Of a stretch of 64,000 nucleotides of DNA, positions 16,029 through 25,100 are shown one piece after another (position 1 is the first letter of the stretch; each line of letters starts with the position of its first letter). The stretch lies in NCBI RefSeq assembly GCF_014645895.1, contig NZ_BMMP01000012.1, positions 124,001-188,000 on the forward strand, read 5' to 3'. Under the pieces are notes generated by a model. That model made no database searches. It had not been told where the DNA came from and worked only from the letters and a program-made list of their open reading frames with translations. This DNA is from Streptomyces daqingensis. GTDB lineage: Bacteria; Actinomycetota; Actinomycetes; Streptomycetales; Streptomycetaceae. The translations under genes and the position numbers were made by a program.

Positions 16029-16487
16029 TCAGAGGTTTTGAAGGGCCTTGGCGTACTCGGTCAGGTCCCGGGCGTCCGGGAGGCCGTTGACGACCGTCCA
16101 GCGCACGACGCCCTCCTTGTCGATGATGAAGGTGCCGCGCACCGCGCAGCCCTTCTCCTCGTCGAAGACGCCGAAGGCGCGGGAGACCTCGCCGTGCGGC
16201 CAGAAGTCGGAGAGGAGGGGGTACTCCAGGCCTTCCTGGTCCGCGAAGACGCGCAGGGCGAAAGGAGAGTCGTTCGAGACCGCGAGCAGCTGCACGTCGT
16301 CGTTGACGAACGTCGGCAACTCGTCACGCAGCGCGCACAGTTCGCCAGTGCAGACACCAGTGAAGGCGAAGGGGTAGAAGAGCAGAACGACGTTCTTCTT
16401 CCCCTTGAAGTCCGAGAGCGAGACGGCCTCGCCGTGCTGGCTCTTCAGCGTGAAGTCCGGTGCCTTGGTTCCGGCCTCGATAGCCAT
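16029..16487 (-). CDS. ahpE: AhpE-type one-cysteine peroxiredoxin
   Basis: This 152-residue thioredoxin-fold peroxidase reduces peroxides. The peroxidatic Cys is at position 46 in PFAFTGVCTGELC, with another Cys at 51. YPLLSDFWPHG and RGTFIIDKEGVVRW match AhpE/Bcp-like peroxiredoxins. It lies next to DUF3052 and aceE, an arrangement also known in Mycobacterium (ahpE near aceE), which supports an AhpE rather than a Bcp assignment. A hairpin at 16612-16644 separates it from the upstream DUF3052 gene, so it probably has its own promoter. Confidence 0.92.
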   Translation of the reverse strand: MAIEAGTKAPDFTLKSQHGEAVSLSDFKGKKNVVLLFYPFAFTGVCTGELCALRDELPTFVNDDVQLLAVSNDSPFALRVFADQEGLEYPLLSDFWPHGEVSRAFGVFDEEKGCAVRGTFIIDKEGVVRWTVVNGLPDARDLTEYAKALQNL

Positions 16488-16611
16488 AGGAAGAAGGGAC
16501 CCTTCTGTGGAGACGGCGTGTTCCTGTGCCCCGGCACGGGGGCCGCCATGGGCACGCGACCGGTTCCCGAGGGGACTCGCCCCAGTCTTTCACTCTCGGC
16601 GACGGAACAGG

Positions 16612-16644
16612 ACGGCCCCCGGCAGCCTTGCCGCCGGGGGCCGT
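16612..16644 (-). terminator. 12-bp hairpin terminator after the DUF3052 gene
   Basis: ACGGCCCCCGGC (16612-16623) pairs perfectly with 16633-16644 across a 9-nt loop. It sits 33 bp beyond the DUF3052 stop on the minus strand and upstream of ahpE. Confidence 0.75.
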
Positions 16645-16676
16645 ACCTCGGAGTCCGCATGCTCGCCGGAGCGCCG

Positions 16677-17117
16677 TTACCGCTTGCCTGTGCGAGCGGC
16701 CTTGGGAGTCACAAGGCGACTGCCGCTCCAGTCCTTGCCCGCGTTGACGGTGCTGGTCTGTGCGAGCCCGGCGGTCTGTGCCGCCTCGCCGATCTCACTC
16801 GGCTCCACATAGCCCTCGCGGCCCGTCTTGGGCGTCAGCAGCCAGACCGGAGAACCCGCGTCGATCATCGTGGTGGCGTCCACCAGCGCGTCCGTCAGGT
16901 CGCCGTCCTCCTCGCGGAACCACAGCATCACGGCGTCGGCGACGTCGTCATGATCTTCATCGACGAGCTCCGTACCCGTGATGGCCTCGATTCCCTCACG
17001 GAGTGCCTGCTCGACGTCGTCGTCGTAGCCGAGCTCCTGGACCACCTGTCCGGGCTGGAAACCCAGCCTTGCGGCGGGGTTGGTCCGCTCCTCCGCGTGG
17101 TCCGCGGTCGCGCTCAC
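16677..17117 (-). CDS. DUF3052 family protein
   Basis: This 146-residue protein belongs to a conserved actinobacterial family of unknown function. It shows GFQPGQVVQELGYDDDVEQ, an acidic middle, and VWLLTPKTGREGYVEPSEIG. The N-terminal two thirds are very acidic and the C-terminus is basic (TPKAARTGKR). GTG 17117 is the start because AGGAGG lies 6-7 nt upstream. It diverges from aceE; this pairing with aceE is conserved in several actinobacteria by my recollection, but no mechanism is known. Confidence 0.85.
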   Translation of the reverse strand: MSATADHAEERTNPAARLGFQPGQVVQELGYDDDVEQALREGIEAITGTELVDEDHDDVADAVMLWFREEDGDLTDALVDATTMIDAGSPVWLLTPKTGREGYVEPSEIGEAAQTAGLAQTSTVNAGKDWSGSRLVTPKAARTGKR

Positions 17118-17522
17118 GGATTGCCTCCTGTCTCTTGCTGGAATGTGCCTTGCGCCCCGCGCGCACGCGAGGCAATGGCCGTAGTCCACACGGGCAGGGC
17201 GGATCGCGCAAGTACCCCACCATCCATCCCGCCCAAACGTTGACGTGTCCTCCCACAATGCCCGATGAGCAGTGATTCACACCACAGTGCTCCGGTGACT
17301 ACGGCCGGGTTCGGCAGTAGTTGTCATGCCTGTTCCGGGCGAGGCACGACCCGGCCCGTCCCGGCGTAGGGTTGCAGATCGGCCGCCCTCTCCGAGCCCC
17401 TCCGAGGGCCTGCGAGACGGAACCGGGTTACCTCTCAGTAGAGATGACGTGAGCGCACCGGCGGTACACGATGGAGGCGGCGCGACACCATGCAGAGCAA
17501 TAACGAACAGCGAAGGAACAGC

Positions 17523-20270
17523 GTGGCTTCCGGATCCGATCGCAACCCGATCATCATTGGCGGCCTCCCCAGCCAGGTCCCGGATTTCGATCCCGAGGAG
17601 ACCCAGGAGTGGCTCGACTCGCTCGACGCGGCCGTCGACGAGCGGGGCCGGGGACGTGCCCGCTATCTCATGCTCCGCCTCATCGAGCGCGCACGCGAAA
17701 AGCGCGTCGCCGTCCCGGAGATGCGCAGCACGGACTACGTCAACACGATCGCGACGAAGGACGAGCCTTTCTTCCCCGGCAACGAGGAGATCGAGCGGAA
17801 GGTCCTCAACGCCACCCGGTGGAACGCCGCGGTCATGGTCTCGCGCGCACAGCGCCCGGGCATCGGCGTGGGCGGCCACATCGCCACCTTCGCCTCGTCT
17901 GCCTCGCTCTACGACGTCGGCTTCAACCACTTCTTCCGCGGCAAGGACGAGGGCGACGGCGGGGACCAGGTCTTCTTCCAGGGCCACGCCTCCCCCGGCA
18001 TCTACGCGCGCGCCTTCCTGCTGGACCGCCTCTCCGAGCCGCAGCTCGACGGGTTCCGGCAGGAGAAGAGCAAGGCGCCGGACGGCCTCTCCAGCTATCC
18101 CCACCCGCGGTCGATGCCCGACTTCTGGGAGTTCCCCACGGTCTCCATGGGCCTGGGGCCCATCGGTGCGATCTACCAGGCCCGCATGAACCGCTACATG
18201 GAGGCGCGCGGCATCGCGGACACCTCCCGGTCCCACGTGTGGGCGTTCCTCGGCGACGGCGAGATGGACGAGCCCGAGTCGCTGGGCCAGCTCTCGCTGG
18301 CCGCCCGCGAGGGGCTGGACAACCTCACCTTCGTGATCAACTGCAACCTGCAGCGCCTCGACGGCCCCGTGCGCGGTAACGGCAAGATCATCCAGGAACT
18401 GGAGTCGTACTTCCGCGGCGCCGGCTGGAACGTGATCAAACTGGTCTGGGACCGCTCCTGGGACCCGCTGCTGGCTCAGGACCGCGACGGCGTGCTCGTC
18501 AACAAGCTCAACACCACGCCCGACGGCCAGTTCCAGACCTACGCCACGGAGACCGGCGCCTACATCCGCGACCACTTCTTCGGCGGCGACCAGCGGCTGC
18601 GGGCGATGGCCGAGAACATGACCGACGACCAGCTGCTCCACCTGGGACGCGGCGGCCACGACCACCGCAAGGTGTACGCGGCGTACAAGGCGGCCAAGGA
18701 GCACCAGGGCCAGCCGACGGTGATCCTCGCGCAGACCATCAAGGGCTGGACGCTCGGCCCGAACTTCGAGGGCCGCAACGCCACGCACCAGATGAAGAAG
18801 CTGACGGTCGACGACCTCAAGGGCTTCCGCGACCGGCTGCGCCTGCCGATCCCCGACAAGGAGCTGGAGTCGGGCGCGCCGCCGTACTACCACCCCGGGC
18901 GGGACTCCGAGGAGATCCAGTACATGCACGACCGCCGCCGCGAGCTCGGCGGTTATGTGCCGACCCGGCTGAACCGGGCGAAGCCGCTGAAGCTCCCCGG
19001 CGACAAGGCGTACGCGGCGGTCAAGAAGGGCTCCGGACAGCAGCAGATCGCCACCACCATGGCCTTCGTGCGGCTGCTGAAGGACCTCATGCGGGACAAG
19101 GAGATCGGCAAGCGCTTCGTGCCGATCGCTCCCGACGAGTACCGCACCTTCGGAATGGACTCGTTCTTCCCCTCGGCGAAGATCTACAACCCGCTGGGCC
19201 AGAGCTACGAGTCCGTGGACCGCGAACTGCTGCTCGCCTACAAGGAGTCGCCGACCGGGCAGATGCTGCACGACGGCATCACCGAGGCGGGCTGCACCGC
19301 CGCGGCGACCGCCGCCGGCTCCGCGTACGCCACCCACGGCGAGCCGCTGATCCCGATCTACGTCTTCTACTCGATGTTCGGCTTCCAGCGGACCGGCGAC
19401 CAGTTCTGGCAGATGGCGGACCAGCTGGCCCGCGGTTTCGTCCTGGGCGCGACCGCGGGACGTACGACCCTCACGGGTGAGGGCCTGCAGCACGCGGACG
19501 GCCACTCCCAGCTGCTCGCCTCGACGAACCCCGCGGCCGTCTCCTACGACCCGGCGTTCGGTTTCGAGATCGCCCACATCGTCAAGGACGGCCTGCGGCG
19601 GATGTACGGCTCCAGCGAGGAGCACCCGCAGGGAGAGGACGTCTTCTACTACCTCACCGTCTACAACGAGCCGATCCGGCAGCCGGCCGAGCCGGAGAAC
19701 GTGGACGTCGAGGGGATCCTCCAGGGGCTCTACCGCTACAAGGAGGGCACGAAGGGCACCCTCGGCGCCCAGATCCTCGCCTCCGGTGTGGCGGTGCCCT
19801 GGGCGCTGGAGGCGCAGCAGATCCTGGCCGACGACTGGAACGTCAAAACGGACGTCTGGTCGGCGACTTCGTGGAACGAGCTGCGCCGCGAGGCGGTGGA
19901 CGCAGAGGAGCACAATCTGCTGCACCCGGAGGAGGAGCAGCGCGTGCCCTACGTGACGCGCAAGCTCCAGAACGCCGAGGGGCCGAAGGTGGCCGTCTCG
20001 GACTGGATGCGCTCCGTGCCGGACCAGATCGCCCGCTGGATCCCCGGCACCTACCACTCGCTGGGTGCGGACGGTTTCGGGTTCGCCGACACCCGCGGCG
20101 CGGCGCGGCGCTTCTTCCACATCGACGCGCAGACGATCGTCCTCGCCGTGCTCACCGAGCTGGCGAAGGAGGGGAAGATCGACCGCTCCGCGCTGAAACA
20201 GGCCGTCGACCGCTACAACCTGCTCGACGTCGCTGCGGCGGACCCGGGCCCCGCGGGCGGCGACGCGTAG
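17523..20270 (+). CDS. aceE: Pyruvate dehydrogenase E1 component (homodimeric type)
   Basis: This gene encodes about 915 residues from GTG 17523 (926 from the in-frame ATG 17490). It is the thiamine-diphosphate enzyme that decarboxylates pyruvate and reductively acetylates the lipoyl domain of E2. The ThDP-binding segment is clear (GDGEMDEPESLGQLSLA through VINCNLQRLDG), as is GHIATFASSASLYDVGFNH. GTG 17523 (ASGSDRNPIIIGGLPSQ) has GAAGGA at good spacing and matches the usual Streptomyces start. E2 and E3 genes are not adjacent, as is usual in actinobacteria. It ends at a double hairpin shared with the convergent I36 gene. Confidence 0.96.
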   Translation: MASGSDRNPIIIGGLPSQVPDFDPEETQEWLDSLDAAVDERGRGRARYLMLRLIERAREKRVAVPEMRSTDYVNTIATKDEPFFPGNEEIERKVLNATRWNAAVMVSRAQRPGIGVGGHIATFASSASLYDVGFNHFFRGKDEGDGGDQVFFQGHASPGIYARAFLLDRLSEPQLDGFRQEKSKAPDGLSSYPHPRSMPDFWEFPTVSMGLGPIGAIYQARMNRYMEARGIADTSRSHVWAFLGDGEMDEPESLGQLSLAAREGLDNLTFVINCNLQRLDGPVRGNGKIIQELESYFRGAGWNVIKLVWDRSWDPLLAQDRDGVLVNKLNTTPDGQFQTYATETGAYIRDHFFGGDQRLRAMAENMTDDQLLHLGRGGHDHRKVYAAYKAAKEHQGQPTVILAQTIKGWTLGPNFEGRNATHQMKKLTVDDLKGFRDRLRLPIPDKELESGAPPYYHPGRDSEEIQYMHDRRRELGGYVPTRLNRAKPLKLPGDKAYAAVKKGSGQQQIATTMAFVRLLKDLMRDKEIGKRFVPIAPDEYRTFGMDSFFPSAKIYNPLGQSYESVDRELLLAYKESPTGQMLHDGITEAGCTAAATAAGSAYATHGEPLIPIYVFYSMFGFQRTGDQFWQMADQLARGFVLGATAGRTTLTGEGLQHADGHSQLLASTNPAAVSYDPAFGFEIAHIVKDGLRRMYGSSEEHPQGEDVFYYLTVYNEPIRQPAEPENVDVEGILQGLYRYKEGTKGTLGAQILASGVAVPWALEAQQILADDWNVKTDVWSATSWNELRREAVDAEEHNLLHPEEEQRVPYVTRKLQNAEGPKVAVSDWMRSVPDQIARWIPGTYHSLGADGFGFADTRGAARRFFHIDAQTIVLAVLTELAKEGKIDRSALKQAVDRYNLLDVAAADPGPAGGDA

Positions 20271-20301
20271 GACGAACGCAGCACGGCCAGAGGCACCGCG
20301 C

Positions 20302-20349
20302 GTGGTCCGGCGAGAACGCCGGACCACGGCGGTGCTCCGCCGGAGCACC
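20302..20349. terminator. Double hairpin between convergent aceE and I36 genes
   Basis: Two adjacent perfect hairpins are present: GTGGTCCGGC (20302-20311) with 20318-20327, and GGTGCTCC (20331-20338) with 20342-20349. Either strand can fold, so they probably terminate both converging genes. Confidence 0.75.
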
Positions 20350-20363
20350 GGGGAACGCGCCAC

Positions 20364-20837
20364 TCAGCGCTCCCAGACCTTGAGAGCCCGCACGCGGTAC
20401 GCGGCCTCGGGTGTCCAGGCTCCGGAGGGGTGGGTGTGGAACTCCCCCGTCTCGGCGCACTCTTCGCTCTGGTAGACCGTCACAGGACGGCCCGTGCGGT
20501 TCGCGAAAGACCGGGCGCTCATGCCTTCGGGCAGACGCTCGCAGCTCCCGACCGAGACGCTGCTCAGCTCATAGGCGCGGCGTTTCCCTCGGAACTCCTG
20601 CTTCTCCCAGACGCACATCTCCCCCGCTGAGCACTCCCCCAGCTTCGAGGCGCCCTGGTGCGTCACCGCTGAACGCGCGACCGGCGCCGCCGACGCTCCT
20701 GGGGAGGCCGCCAAGCCGCCTCCGAGAGCGGCCGAGAACGCGAGCGTCGCGGCGAGGCTGCGGGCCGCACCCGTGCGGCCCGGCTGCGCAGCCCGCCCGG
20801 GCTTCGGCCTCGAATTGCGCGTGCTCTTCGCGGACAT
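20364..20837 (-). CDS. Secreted peptidase-inhibitor family I36-like protein
   Basis: This 157-residue protein has a long basic N-terminus followed by a hydrophobic stretch (AATLAFSAALGGGLA) and an Ala-rich cleavage region (ASAAPVA), consistent with a Sec or possibly Tat signal. The mature part has four Cys residues (GECSAGEMCVWEK, SCERLPEG, SEECAETG) and the F-x-G-x-R/beta-gamma-crystallin-like spacing of family I36 (SMPI-type) domains. The role is probably extracellular protease inhibition, inferred from family only. The ATG at 20837 has GGGGGAAG upstream. Confidence 0.75.
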   Translation of the reverse strand: MSAKSTRNSRPKPGRAAQPGRTGAARSLAATLAFSAALGGGLAASPGASAAPVARSAVTHQGASKLGECSAGEMCVWEKQEFRGKRRAYELSSVSVGSCERLPEGMSARSFANRTGRPVTVYQSEECAETGEFHTHPSGAWTPEAAYRVRALKVWER

Positions 20838-21181
20838 GCTGATCACTTCCCCCGTCTCCGGCCGGACGTGGTCGCCCGGCATCGAGATCAGGATGTTCCG
20901 CGACCGGGACCCCCGCCAAGGCGAATCGTCCCGATTCACCAGGAGAGGGGGCGAAGTTGTCCACAAGTGGGAGTTCGTCCACAGGTGGCTTCGGCAACGG
21001 GCTGCTTCTGCCACAGTCGGAGGGCCGCCGGCTTCGGAGCCGACACGCCAACAGGGCGGAACAGCGTGGCTGTTCCGCCCTGTCAGCCGGGACGGCCGCT
21101 GCCGTCTCCGCCGGGCTCTCCGTCGGCGTCGTCGGCCGCCCCCGCGGTGCCGCGCCGGACGTCAGCGAGCCGCCACGCGCC
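20838..21181. other. Non-coding gap upstream of the I36 gene
   Basis: No convincing gene is visible in these 344 bp. The left part must hold the promoter of the I36 gene (minus strand); the right part holds the MFS terminator hairpin at 21051-21083. Confidence 0.5.
21051..21083 (-). terminator. 15-bp hairpin terminator after the MFS transporter gene
   Basis: ACAGGGCGGAACAGC (21051-21065) pairs perfectly with 21069-21083 around a 3-nt loop. It lies about 100 bp past the MFS stop codon on the minus strand. Confidence 0.8.
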
Positions 21182-22798
21182 TCACACGTGCACCGAGGGG
21201 CCCGCGTCCGCCGACCCCCGCTTGGTGAAGAAGGCGACGCCCGCGGCGAGTACGGCGACGATGCCGGCGCACGTGAAGGCGAGCGCCATGCCGGACATGA
21301 AGGAGTCGTGGACGACGCCCTTGACCGCTGCGGCGATCTGCTCGGGCGTCCCCTCCGGGGACGGCGGTACGACGCCGACCTCGGCCGCGCTCTTGAGCTG
21401 GTCCTCCTGCGCGGGCGCGAGCGGCGGCAGCTTGGCGTCCGCCCAGTTCTCGGGGAGCACGGTGTCCACGCGGGAGGCCATGACGACGCCGAGGACCGCC
21501 GTGCCGAGGCTGCCGCCGACCTGCATGGCGGCCTGCTGGAGTCCGCCGGCGACACCTGCGTGCTCGAGCGGCGCGTTGCCGACGATGACCTCCGTCGCAC
21601 CGACCATCACCGGGGCCAAACCGAGGCCCAGAAGGGCGAACCAGAACGAGGTGACCGCGAAGCTGCTGTCCGTCTCCAGCGAGGAGAGGCCGAACATCGC
21701 GATCGCGGCGATGATCATGGCCGTGACCAGCGGTCCTCGCGGTCCGATCTTGGAGATCACGGTGCCGGCCAGCGGCGAGGCGACGATCATCATCGCGGTG
21801 AGGGGCAGCAGCCGGACGCCGCTGTCGACCGGCGACATGCCGTGGACGTTCTGCAGGTAGAAGGTGACGAAGAAGATGCCGCCCATGAAGCCGAAGGCCA
21901 TGAGCACCATCAGCACGGTGCCGGCCGTCAGCGGGACCGAGCGGAACATGCTCAGCGGCAGCAGCGGCTCGTTCGCCTTGGACTCCCAGACGCCGAAGAC
22001 GAGGAACGTGACGAGGGCGCCCGCGAGGAAGCCGAGGGTCGCGGTGTCGCCCCAGCCCCACTCGGGGGCCTTGATGAGCGCCCAGATGAGGCAGAACATC
22101 GCGACGGACAGCAGGACGATGCCGGGGAAGTCGAAGGAGCGCGGCGCGTTCTCGGCGCGGTGATCGCGGAGGATCAACACGCCCATCACCACGGCGAGGA
22201 GCCCGACCGGGATGTTGATGAAGAACACCGACTCCCAGCTGACGTGCTCGACCAGCAGACCGCCCACGATGGGCCCCGCCGCCGTAGAGGCACCGATGAC
22301 CGCTCCCCAGATGCCGATGGCCGCGTTGAGCTTCTCCGCGGGGAAGGTCGCGCGCAGCAGCCCGAGCGCGGCGGGCATCAGCAGCGCGCCGAACAGCCCC
22401 TGGAGCACCCGGAAGGCGACGACCAGGGAGACGCTGCCGCCGAGTCCGATGGCGCCGGAGGAGGCCGCGAAGCCGACGACGCCGACGAGGAAGGTCTGCC
22501 GGTGACCGAACCGGTCGCCGAGCTTGCCCGCCGTGATCAGCGCGACGGCGAGGGCGAGAAGATATCCGTTGGTGATCCACTGGACATCGGCGAGTGATGC
22601 CTGGAGGTCCTGCTGGATGGCAGGGTTGGCGATCGCGACGATCGTCCCGTCGAGGGCGACCATGGTGATCCCGATCGCCACGGTGACGAGAGTCAGCCAC
22701 GGATGGCCGCGAAGGCCCGGACCGGTGCCGGATATGGCCGTGCCCTGAGGACGGGGCGGCTCGGCCTGGCCCTTGTCCATGCTGATCTGTGAGCTCAT
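21182..22798 (-). CDS. DHA2-family (14-TM) MFS multidrug efflux transporter
   Basis: This 538-residue protein has 14 hydrophobic helices, typical of EmrB/QacA-type drug:proton antiporters. The N-terminal motif ALDGTIVAIANPAIQQDL, motif A (GKLGDRFGHRQTFLVG) and motif C (GAVIGASTAAGPIVGGLL) are visible. An extramembrane segment of about 60 residues precedes the last helix. It is divergent from a TetR regulator across 110 bp, the usual layout for a repressor-controlled pump. The substrate cannot be deduced. Confidence 0.93.
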   Translation of the reverse strand: MSSQISMDKGQAEPPRPQGTAISGTGPGLRGHPWLTLVTVAIGITMVALDGTIVAIANPAIQQDLQASLADVQWITNGYLLALAVALITAGKLGDRFGHRQTFLVGVVGFAASSGAIGLGGSVSLVVAFRVLQGLFGALLMPAALGLLRATFPAEKLNAAIGIWGAVIGASTAAGPIVGGLLVEHVSWESVFFINIPVGLLAVVMGVLILRDHRAENAPRSFDFPGIVLLSVAMFCLIWALIKAPEWGWGDTATLGFLAGALVTFLVFGVWESKANEPLLPLSMFRSVPLTAGTVLMVLMAFGFMGGIFFVTFYLQNVHGMSPVDSGVRLLPLTAMMIVASPLAGTVISKIGPRGPLVTAMIIAAIAMFGLSSLETDSSFAVTSFWFALLGLGLAPVMVGATEVIVGNAPLEHAGVAGGLQQAAMQVGGSLGTAVLGVVMASRVDTVLPENWADAKLPPLAPAQEDQLKSAAEVGVVPPSPEGTPEQIAAAVKGVVHDSFMSGMALAFTCAGIVAVLAAGVAFFTKRGSADAGPSVHV

Positions 22799-22810
22799 GG
22801 CGCGAGGTTA

Positions 22811-22856
22811 GTGACAGTCGCTGACAATTGACAAACGAAAACATTCGTCGCTACAT
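22811..22856. promoter_or_regulatory. Divergent tetR/MFS promoter and candidate operator
   Basis: The stretch carries TGACA three times (22811, 22821, 22828), with an imperfect palindrome around CAATTG (22821-22832). A plus-strand -35 TTGACA (22827-22832) is followed after 18 bp by TACATG. On the minus strand TTGTCA is followed after 18 bp by TAACCT for the MFS gene. The overlap of both promoters with the repeats makes this the likely TetR operator. Confidence 0.5.
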
Positions 22857-22908
22857 GTCGGACTGCTCACACGATTCGTGCGCAGCACACCACTGGGAGG
22901 TGGCAAGC

Positions 22909-23622
22909 GTGACGGGACTGCGCGAGCGCAAGAAGCAGCGAACCCGGGACTCCCTGATCCGCGCCGCCCACGAGCTCTTCGTCGAGCAGGGGTACGAGGC
23001 GACGACAGTCGACGAGATCGTCGCCGCCGTGGACGTCTCCCAGCGGACCTTCTTCCGGTACTTCGCGAGCAAGGAAGAGGTGGCGTTCGCACTGCAGACG
23101 CTCGTCTCGGAGCGCTACCTGGAGGCGGTGCGCCGCCGCCCGCCCGGCGGCTCGCCCGTACAGGTGCTGCGCAGCACGCTCGACGAGACGTGGGAGAGCA
23201 TCGGCGAGGCGATCGAGGAGATCGTCCCCCTGCCGCTGCACATGCAGATGTGGCAGATCATCGAGACGACGCCCTCGCTCGTCGCCGTCCACCTGCGCCA
23301 TTCCATGGAGATGGAGGAGCGGCTCGCCGCGGAGATCGCCCGGCGCGAGGGCGTGGATCTGGAGGGGGACCCGCGGCCGCGCGTCCTGGTCGCGGCGTTC
23401 TCCGGTGTGATGAGGGCGGCCAGCCGCTGCTGGGGCTCGGGAGGGGACACCACTGTGCGGGCCGCCCGGCAGAAGGTCGAGACGTACGTGGACCAGCTCG
23501 GCCCGGCTCTCGGTCAGGACTGGGGGACGCCCGGAGCGCACACCTCGGGCGCCGGCGCGCACTCCCAACTGCCCTCCGCCTCCACGCCTCGTACGCCTCC
23601 GGAGACCGCGCCCTCCAACTGA
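22909..23622 (+). CDS. TetR-family transcriptional regulator
   Basis: This 237-residue protein has a clear N-terminal TetR HTH (LIRAAHELFVEQGYEATTVDEIVAAVDVSQRTFFRYFASKEE region, about residues 14-58). The C-terminal ligand domain is helical, with a Pro/Ala/Thr-rich tail of about 30 residues. GTG 22909 is the start because GGGAGG lies 8 nt upstream. It most likely represses the divergent MFS pump. Confidence 0.92.
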   Translation: MTGLRERKKQRTRDSLIRAAHELFVEQGYEATTVDEIVAAVDVSQRTFFRYFASKEEVAFALQTLVSERYLEAVRRRPPGGSPVQVLRSTLDETWESIGEAIEEIVPLPLHMQMWQIIETTPSLVAVHLRHSMEMEERLAAEIARREGVDLEGDPRPRVLVAAFSGVMRAASRCWGSGGDTTVRAARQKVETYVDQLGPALGQDWGTPGAHTSGAGAHSQLPSASTPRTPPETAPSN

Positions 23623-23701
23623 CGGGAAGCCCGTCGCGGCCGCGATCCGGCAGCTCGTCGCCGCCGCGGAGCAGCGCGGCCTCATGGCGGTCTCGGACTG
23701 A
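23621..23701 (+). pseudogene. Possible degenerate gene tail
   Basis: Directly after the TetR stop, another frame reads DGKPVAAAIRQLVAAAEQRG followed by six more residues and a TGA. Nearly every codon ends in G or C, the signature of real coding sequence in this genome, but there is no start or upstream body. It may be the remnant of a lost gene; chance is also possible in G+C-rich DNA. Confidence 0.25.
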
Positions 23702-23780
23702 CCCGATCAGGCGTGGCGAAACGTGAGATGACTCACGGCGCGCACGAGGACTCGGCAGTGTCTCCTAGGGTTGTCGCCCA

Positions 23781-25022
23781 GTGACTTCCTTCTCCGCCTT
23801 CAGCAACCCCCTGTCCGGGCACGGCATCGGATTGCCGCCCGCAGGGTCGCCGGGCGCCAACTTCTGGCGCGGGGCACTGGCACTCATGGTGGTGCTCGTC
23901 CTCCTCGCGACCACCGGCTGGACGGCGATCCGCGAGCACGACGGCACCCCCGGCCCGTACGCGGCAGCCCTGTTGGCCTGGGAGAAGGGGAGCATCGCCG
24001 GGCGGCAGCTGCCGGATCCCGACGCCGCGCCGACCTCCTTGAACCGCTTCTTCCGGTCGCTCAGCACCGCGCAGAAGGACCGCCTCGCAGACCGCTACCC
24101 CCTCGTGGTGGGCAACCTCGGGGGCGCCCCCGTGAAACTGCGCTATCAGGCGAACCGCAACGCGCTCGCGAAGTCGCGCGACGTCGAGCGTGAACGCGTC
24201 TCCGACGTGCGGCTCACCGATCAGGGACGCCTCACGGCCAAGCGGCGTCTGCACCGCTTCGAGTCCCTGCTGCGTCCCGAACGCCGGGTCATCGCGTTCG
24301 ACCCGACCGGAAGCGGCCGGGCGGCCGAGGTGTTCGGCGATCTCGAGCGGGCGAGGCGGGTCTCGGTCGTCGTCCCGGGCGTCGACACCGACCTGCTGTC
24401 CTTCGAGAAGTCCGGCGAGCCGTACTCGGCGCCGGCCGGCATGGCCCGCGCGCTGCAGGAGCGGCAGCGGACGGCCGCACCGCACGTCCCGACGGCGACG
24501 ATCGCCTGGGCCGACTACACCGCGCCCACCGGTCTGGGCGTAGAGGCCGCCTCCGGCCATCTGGCCGAGGACGGTGCGGAGAGGCTCGACAGGTTCGTCG
24601 ACGGACTGCCCGGCTCCCGGGTCGCCCTGTTCTGCCACAGCTACGGCTCGGTGGTGTGCGGGGAGGCCGCCGGGGACCTTCCGCCCCGGGTCACCGACAT
24701 CACCGCGTCGGGAAGTCCCGGCATGCGCGTCGACCACGCCGGCGAGCTCGGCACCCGTGCCCGCGTCTGGGCCGTACGCGACAAGGACGACTGGATCGCC
24801 GACGTACCGCACATGGAGGTCGGCGGCCTCGGTCACGGCGCCGACCCGGTCGCCCCCTCGTTCGGGGCGCGCAGGCTCTCCGCGGCCGACGCGGTCGGGC
24901 ACACCGGCTACTACGTGCCGGGCACCGACAGCCTGGACAACTTCGCCGACATCGCGACAGGTTCGTACGAGGCGGTCAGCTGCGCCACGAGCGACCCCGG
25001 CTGCCTCGGAGTGACCGCCTGA
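23781..25022 (+). CDS. Membrane-anchored alpha/beta hydrolase (DUF1023-like)
   Basis: This 413-residue protein has one N-terminal membrane helix (about 30-48), then a DUF1023-type alpha/beta hydrolase. The nucleophile elbow is CHSYGS with Ser287, next to VVCGEAA. Conserved blocks shared with the paralogue at 28552 include YPLVVGNLGGAPVKLRYQAN, FDPTGSGRAAEVFGDL and DTDLLSFE. The catalytic acid and His are probably in DDWIADVPH and VGHTGYYVPGTDS. It starts with GTG. Substrates of this family are unknown. A small hairpin (25023-25040) follows the stop. Confidence 0.85.
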   Translation: MTSFSAFSNPLSGHGIGLPPAGSPGANFWRGALALMVVLVLLATTGWTAIREHDGTPGPYAAALLAWEKGSIAGRQLPDPDAAPTSLNRFFRSLSTAQKDRLADRYPLVVGNLGGAPVKLRYQANRNALAKSRDVERERVSDVRLTDQGRLTAKRRLHRFESLLRPERRVIAFDPTGSGRAAEVFGDLERARRVSVVVPGVDTDLLSFEKSGEPYSAPAGMARALQERQRTAAPHVPTATIAWADYTAPTGLGVEAASGHLAEDGAERLDRFVDGLPGSRVALFCHSYGSVVCGEAAGDLPPRVTDITASGSPGMRVDHAGELGTRARVWAVRDKDDWIADVPHMEVGGLGHGADPVAPSFGARRLSAADAVGHTGYYVPGTDSLDNFADIATGSYEAVSCATSDPGCLGVTA

Positions 25023-25040
25023 TCCCTGCCGCAGCAGGGA
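25023..25040 (+). terminator. Short hairpin after the hydrolase gene
   Basis: TCCCTGC (25023-25029) pairs with GCAGGGA (25034-25040) around a 4-nt loop, immediately after the stop codon. Confidence 0.5.
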
Positions 25041-25100
25041 ATTACGCGCGTAGCGCTGAGGAGGGGGACGTGGCGGCAGCTCACGCATACGATGGGCCGC

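Noticed and set aside
17277..20363. A frame of about 1,000 codons without stops on the minus strand, antisense to aceE
   Set aside because: It mirrors the G/C-biased third positions of aceE, has no family resemblance, and its composition (runs of Arg, Val, Leu, Gly, His) is that of a shadow frame.
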